Below, one piece after another: positions 41,699-45,862 of a DNA stretch of 45,862 nt. Under the pieces are notes generated by a model. That model had not been told where the DNA came from. It did no database searches and worked only from the letters and a program-made list of their open reading frames with translations. Positions within the stretch are counted from its first letter, which is position 1; the number at the start of each line of letters is the position of its first letter. Source of the DNA: CAZVYN01 sp964631125 (GTDB lineage: Bacteria > Eisenbacteria > RBG-16-71-46 > CAIMUX01). The position numbers and the translations under genes are program-made. The stretch covers positions 1 to 45,862 of the forward strand of contig CAZVYN010000029.1 of NCBI GenBank assembly GCA_964631125.1. The letters are read 5' to 3'.

Positions 41699-42685
41699 AT
41701 GCGCATCCTGGTCCTCGGCGGCACGAAGTTCGTCGGTCGCCACTTCGTCGAAGCCGCGCTCGCCCACGGGCATGATGTCACGTTGTTCCACCGAGGCAAG
41801 ACGAACCCAGGTCTGTTCCCCGGGCTCGACGAGCGGATCGGCGACCGCGACGGCGATCTCGCGGCGCTGGGCGACGATACCTGGGACGCCTGCGTCGACA
41901 CTTGCGGCTATGTCCCGCGAATCGTGCGCGCCTCGGCCGCCGCGTTGGCGCCGCGCGTGGTCACCTACACCTTCGTCTCGACACTCTCCGTCTTCCGCGA
42001 GTTCACCGCGCACAACCAAGATGAGAACGCGCCGTTGGGCGTGATCGACGACCCGACGGTCGAGGTGATCAACGCCGAGACCTACGGTCCGCTCAAGGTG
42101 CTCTGCGAGCAAGCCGTGCAAGACGAGTTCCCCGGCGGCGCGCTCATCCTCCGCCCGGGAGTGATCGTCGGTCCGTTCGATCCGACCGATCGATTCACCT
42201 ACTGGGTGCGGCGCGGCGCACAAGAGGGGGACATCCTCGCGCCCGGCCGGCCGGAGCGACTTGTACAATTCATCGACGCTCGCGATTTCGCCGACTTCAT
42301 GCTCGCGCGGATCGAGGACGGCACGACCGGCACGTACAACACCGTCGGACCGCAGCCGCCCTGCAGCATGCGCGCCCTGCTCGAGACCTGCCAGAAGGTG
42401 GGCGGAGGCGGTGGCTCGCTCGTCTGGGCGAGCGAGAAGTTCCTCGAAGAGGCCGAGGTCAAACCGTGGAGCGAGATGCCGCACTATCTGCCCGGCTCCG
42501 ATGACACTTTCGACTGCCGTAGGGCCGTGGCGCTCGGTCTGCGCTTCCGCTCGGTGGAGACCACCGTGCGCGACACCCTGGCGTGGGATCGCACGCGTTC
42601 CTGGGACGCGCCGATGGCGGCCGGCGTCTCGCGCGAACGTGAGGCGCAGATCCTGACGAAGTGGAGAAGCGAGGCGCGCGGCTAG
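41699..42685 (+). CDS. NAD-dependent epimerase/dehydratase (extended SDR)
   Basis: This 328-residue extended short-chain dehydrogenase has the NAD-binding motif GGTKFVGRHFV (7-17) and the catalytic YxxxK as YGPLK. The FVSTLSVF segment is where the catalytic Ser/Thr sits. The ending and the FIDARDFADFMLARIEDGTTGTYNTVGP segment match the SDR group that contains CSP41-like and isoflavone-reductase-like proteins. ATG 41699 has AAGGAGG four bases upstream. The substrate, possibly a nucleotide sugar, cannot be fixed from sequence. Confidence 0.88.
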   Translation: MRILVLGGTKFVGRHFVEAALAHGHDVTLFHRGKTNPGLFPGLDERIGDRDGDLAALGDDTWDACVDTCGYVPRIVRASAAALAPRVVTYTFVSTLSVFREFTAHNQDENAPLGVIDDPTVEVINAETYGPLKVLCEQAVQDEFPGGALILRPGVIVGPFDPTDRFTYWVRRGAQEGDILAPGRPERLVQFIDARDFADFMLARIEDGTTGTYNTVGPQPPCSMRALLETCQKVGGGGGSLVWASEKFLEEAEVKPWSEMPHYLPGSDDTFDCRRAVALGLRFRSVETTVRDTLAWDRTRSWDAPMAAGVSREREAQILTKWRSEARG

Positions 42686-42740
42686 CCAGTTTCGCCGCTC
42701 CGCGCGCCTCTGTTCTCGTGTCGCCTTCTTCGGCGGCGAC

Positions 42741-43937
42741 TCAGCTCTTCTTCGCGCCGCGCGGCGCTCGCTTCTTCGGAGACACCGCCGGGGTCACAGC
42801 CGGGGTCACAGCCGGGGTCACAGCCGGGGTCACAGCAGCTTCGCGAACGACCGGCGCGCGCCGCGGCGCCGGCTTCGGAGCGTCCGGCGCAACCGGCGGC
42901 GTCAGCGTGATGCGTCCCCCGACGGCAGGCGCTTCCGCGCGCGCCACCACGCCTCGGCGGCGAGCGAAGAGGAACTGCAGCGCGAGGTGCGCGCGCATCG
43001 CCGCCGCCTCGTCCGAATCGGAGAGAGACGGGAAGGCGGTGAAGAGCAGGTCGTCGCCCGTGGCGTAGCCGACGCGCGCGAGCAGATCCCGCAGAACGCG
43101 CGCCGCCGCAAAGGTCTCGCGCGACGTTCCGCCGTCGATTGCGATGACGAGCGGCCGACGCGCCTGCGTCTCGATCAATCCGCGCACCTCATCGGTCGGC
43201 GCGAATCGACCCGCCAGACAGGCCACCTTGCCGAAGACCTGCGGATAGGCCCACGCGGTCTCTAACGCGATGGCCGCGCCTAACCCGCCGCCGACGATCG
43301 CGCTCTGCTCCGCGCCCATCCGCGTGCGATAGAGCGTGTCGATGCGCGGCTTGAGTTCGTCGGCCATGAAACGGACGAAGTCCGCGTGCCCGGGCTGGAC
43401 TTCCTCGCCGCCGCCGAGCGGATGCACCGCGACCACGATGAGATCCTCGAAGGCAGAGAACGATGTCAACAGACGCGCGGTCTCGGAGAGCTTGTTCGCT
43501 TCCTGGTGGAACAACGCACTGACGCCGTCGACCAAGTAGACCGTCGGATAGCGGCGGAGCGTGTTCTCACCGTAGCCGGTCGGGACGAAGACGCGGATGT
43601 GGTGGGTCGCGCCGCGAGTAGAGGCGAGGGTGAACGGTTCACTCACGGTGACGCCGTTCGGATCGAAGAAACGCGGAAACACCTCGGTCGGCCCCTCGGA
43701 CAGCGTGGCGGTGAAGTTCTCGCCCAACGCCCAGTGCTCCTCGCCGTCCTTGGTCAGGACCGGCTTGAAGGCCAGCGTCTCGCGGGTGGCGCGAATGCGG
43801 AACTCATGTCCACGGCCGTCCTCGTCGCTCGTCACCGGCTCGAAGTCGTGCGTCCAGTCGAGGTCAGTGCGGAGCGTGAGCGCGCCGCTCTCCACCGGAT
43901 AGCGGACGCGAATATGTACTTCTCTCGTATCACTCAT
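42741..43937 (-). CDS. Esterase-D-family protein lacking catalytic Ser and His
   Basis: This 398-residue protein has an N-terminal Ig-like/CBM-like domain (about 1-100) followed by the alpha/beta-hydrolase fold of the enterochelin esterase/EstD family (RRYPTVYLVDG, LIVVAVHPLGG, LKPRIDTLYRT). The nucleophile elbow should be GxSxG but reads AIVGGGLGAA, so Gly218 replaces Ser. The usual GGHxW histidine near the end is also absent (FPSLSDSDEAAAM). It is therefore probably catalytically dead, or acts by another means. The C-terminal ~60 residues are Pro/Ala-rich with four TPAV units and a Lys/Arg tail (PKKRAPRGAKKS). ATG 43937 has AGGAG upstream. It lies downstream of cstA on the same strand. Confidence 0.8.
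   Translation of the reverse strand: MSDTREVHIRVRYPVESGALTLRTDLDWTHDFEPVTSDEDGRGHEFRIRATRETLAFKPVLTKDGEEHWALGENFTATLSEGPTEVFPRFFDPNGVTVSEPFTLASTRGATHHIRVFVPTGYGENTLRRYPTVYLVDGVSALFHQEANKLSETARLLTSFSAFEDLIVVAVHPLGGGEEVQPGHADFVRFMADELKPRIDTLYRTRMGAEQSAIVGGGLGAAIALETAWAYPQVFGKVACLAGRFAPTDEVRGLIETQARRPLVIAIDGGTSRETFAAARVLRDLLARVGYATGDDLLFTAFPSLSDSDEAAAMRAHLALQFLFARRRGVVARAEAPAVGGRITLTPPVAPDAPKPAPRRAPVVREAAVTPAVTPAVTPAVTPAVSPKKRAPRGAKKS
42788..42835. repeat. Four 12-bp tandem repeats in the esterase-like tail
   Basis: Four contiguous copies of CCGGGGTCACAG are read on the minus strand as Ala-Val-Thr-Pro repeats. The four units are identical at DNA level, which points to recent expansion. Confidence 0.85.
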
Positions 43938-44170
43938 CGATATCTCCTGCTCTGTACGCTCTCGCGGCCGCGTCGGTCCAAATCTGTGTCGGTTGGTTGC
44001 GCCCGGCTGTCCTCGGCGGGACGGTAAGAATCTGGGCGGGATGGAAGTGGATTGGGATGAGAACGACGATCCTCCAGTCGTTCTGCTCCAGTGAGCCGCT
44101 CCCGCACCGTGCGTCAGCATCCGTTCTGGCCCGTGACGAAGCGCGGAAGATGGCAGAAGTCGGCGAAACG

Positions 44171-45862
44171 TCAAGCATAGTTTCCGTGAACAGATCGAAC
44201 AGCGCTCACGATCAGATAAAGCGCGAGCGAGAGCAGCAGCAGGGCGGCGATCCCGTTGAGACCGGCGACGTCAAGTCCGCGAGCCGCCCCGAGATTCTCC
44301 AACGCGAGCCGCCCGAGAGCCCACATCGTGATGGTGAGGACGAAGAGCATCGGCCAGAGCGTGAAGGCGAGTCTCTGACCTCGTTGGCGCAACCAGAGCG
44401 TGACGATCAGGAGCGTGAGCGCGGCGAGCAGTTGATTCGACGCGCCGAAGAGGACCCAGAACTTCGACCAGGACCCTCTCCCAGCGACACTGAGGAAATA
44501 GACCGACGGTCCGATGGTGAACGCGGTCGCGAGGGTCGCGCCAAGGCGGCTTCGCCATCCGAAGAGTTCTTGCAGGATGTAGCGACCGAGACGGGTGCAG
44601 ACGTCGAGTGTGTCGAAGACGAAAGTAGAGAACGCCATCGCGCCGAAGGTGATCGCGAACGGTAGACGTTCTTCGCCGAGCACGATCGTGAGGAAACGTC
44701 CGATTCCTTGTCCATAGATGGTCCCTGGCGCGAGTCCGCTGAGTGCGGCGGGCGTGGCGATCATGACGGTGACGAGCGCGATGAAGGCGACGAATCCTTC
44801 GCTCAACATCGCGCCGTATCCGACCGGCCGCGCATGCGATTCGTGCTCGAGCTGTTTCGACGTCGTTCCTGAACAGACGAGCCCATGGAATCCCGAGCAG
44901 GCGCCGCACGCGATGGTCACGAACAGGAACGGGAAGAGCGCGCCGGTGAGACCGCCGGCGTCCCACGTCTTGAAGGCAGGCTGTTCGATTGTGTATCCGC
45001 CGAAGAAGATCCCGATCACCCCGCAGGCGAGCGCGCTGTAGAGGACAAAGCCGCCGAGATATCCGCGCGGTTGCAGCAGCAGCCAGACCGGCGTCATCGA
45101 GGCGAGCGCACAGTACCCGAGGATGAGCAACGCCCAAGTCCTGTGATCGAGCACGAGCAGGTGCGAGAGCGACATGCCGATCCAAGAGACGCCGAAGGTC
45201 GCGGGCACGAAGATGAGCGTGACGAGCCAGAGCGGCGGGCGGAGGAAACGCTGCACGAGGCCGAGCGTGAGGGAGAGGAGGAGGTAGAGGACGGAAGCGG
45301 CGGCGACGGCGCCGCCGGGGCTGAAGGCGGCGGCGGCGGCGGGGGCGCTCCGCGTCGCGTGACGCAATTCGTCCGTGCCGGCGACGAAGCTGGCCGCCGT
45401 GATGTCCGTGAACGCGACCGAGACGTAGATCAGCGCGATCCAGATGAAGCCGAGCATCGCGCGGCCGGCGCCGGTCCCCAGTTGCTCGCGTGCGATCTCT
45501 GCGACCGACTTGGCGCCGTGTCGGACCGACATGACCAAGCTCGAGAAGTCGTGGACTGCGCCGATGAGCACCACACCCAGACCGATCCAGAGCAGGCAGG
45601 GACCCCAACCGAAGACCTGCGCGGCCAGAATCGGTCCCGCGATCGGCCCGGCGGCCGCGATCGCGGAGAAGTGTTGTCCGAAGAGATAGAACGGCTTGGT
45701 CGGCACGAAGTCGACGCCGTCATTCAGCGCTTCGGCCGGCGTGCGGCGCGTGTCGTCCAACCGGAACTGGCGCGCGATCCACGCGCCGTAGAAGCGGTAG
45801 CCGAGCGCGAGGAAGAGAAGGAACGCGACGGCGATGAGAGGCAATGACATGACGCGCGGCAT
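44171..45862 (-). CDS. cstA: Carbon starvation protein CstA (start at window edge)
   Basis: This peptide/pyruvate transporter-family membrane protein has about 14-16 hydrophobic helices over 563 residues. Typical CstA segments are ALGYRFYGAWIARQF, DFVPTKPFYLFGQHFSAIAAAGPIAGPILAA, GAVHDFSSLVMSVRHGAKSV, FLFVTIACGACSGFHGLVCSGTTSKQL and SKFWVLFGASNQLLAALTLL. CstA family members import peptides or pyruvate under carbon limitation. The open frame begins with an ATG at the last base of the window; an inner ATG at 45850 (MSLPLIAV) is also possible and has no visible Shine-Dalgarno sequence. The gene may therefore extend no further, but its upstream control is outside the window. Confidence 0.93.
   Translation of the reverse strand: MPRVMSLPLIAVAFLLFLALGYRFYGAWIARQFRLDDTRRTPAEALNDGVDFVPTKPFYLFGQHFSAIAAAGPIAGPILAAQVFGWGPCLLWIGLGVVLIGAVHDFSSLVMSVRHGAKSVAEIAREQLGTGAGRAMLGFIWIALIYVSVAFTDITAASFVAGTDELRHATRSAPAAAAAFSPGGAVAAASVLYLLLSLTLGLVQRFLRPPLWLVTLIFVPATFGVSWIGMSLSHLLVLDHRTWALLILGYCALASMTPVWLLLQPRGYLGGFVLYSALACGVIGIFFGGYTIEQPAFKTWDAGGLTGALFPFLFVTIACGACSGFHGLVCSGTTSKQLEHESHARPVGYGAMLSEGFVAFIALVTVMIATPAALSGLAPGTIYGQGIGRFLTIVLGEERLPFAITFGAMAFSTFVFDTLDVCTRLGRYILQELFGWRSRLGATLATAFTIGPSVYFLSVAGRGSWSKFWVLFGASNQLLAALTLLIVTLWLRQRGQRLAFTLWPMLFVLTITMWALGRLALENLGAARGLDVAGLNGIAALLLLSLALYLIVSAVRSVHGNYA

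Noticed and set aside
1..45862. Insertion sequences, prophage or integrative elements
   Set aside because: No transposase, integrase, recombinase or phage structural gene was recognisable, and no tRNA-linked direct repeats were seen.

Overview
The window is about 45.9 kb of very GC-rich, densely coding bacterial DNA. It has no rRNA, tRNA, CRISPR array, insertion sequence or phage gene that I could recognise. Many starts are GTG or TTG behind good Shine-Dalgarno sequences, and operon genes overlap by 1-4 bases. Secreted proteins end in FlgD-like immunoglobulin folds and carry cysteine-rich 'GACCA...C...C...C..NPC' repeats. Together with a bacterial topoisomerase VI this suggests an uncultured FCB-type lineage such as Eisenbacteria or Krumholzibacteriota. 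That assignment is inference from gene style, not a database match.

Layout, left to right. 388-3979: an orphan transhydrogenase alpha subunit (pntA-like), a beta-CASP metallo-beta-lactamase RNase and a convergent CPBP membrane protease. 4039-7875: DNA topoisomerase VI subunits A and B, divergent from a small helix-turn-helix/AT-hook DNA-binding protein with a good sigma-70 promoter and a repeat-rich leader. 7984-14727: trpS, a secreted Cys-repeat protein, a multidomain subtilisin, a small membrane protein and an MFS transporter. 14705-18330 (minus): four genes for an acyl-CoA-dehydrogenase-like flavoprotein, a stand-alone adenylation enzyme whose specificity code reads as proline, a carrier protein and a CysE-like hexapeptide acyltransferase. 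I read this as a compact prolyl-carrier oxidation cassette (pyrroline/pyrrole-2-carboxyl type). 18331-18790: a gene-free region with repeated half-sites, a possible leader peptide and a strong branched terminator or attenuator before an EamA transporter.

18791-25470: EamA transporter, fabI, crcB/fluC, then a sugar N-acetyltransferase and two GT4 glycosyltransferases (surface polysaccharide), and a convergent MFS transporter. 25467-29281: M16 peptidase, rhodanese and a divergent HEXXH protein. 29425-38016: a triple-CHRD secreted protein, an AmpG-like permease, and a 1795-residue lipoprotein-like metzincin with 26 six-cysteine repeats. 38049-41527 (minus): a four-gene ABC exporter operon with two ATPase/permease pairs. 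41699-45862: an extended SDR epimerase, an esterase-fold protein lacking its catalytic Ser and His, and cstA running to the window edge.

The best candidate for an undescribed system is the four-gene prolyl-oxidation/acyl-transfer cassette with its unusual upstream region. A second theme is short tandem repeats throughout: units inside genes are 9 or 12 bp and keep frame, while those between genes are 6, 10, 13 or 16 bp.
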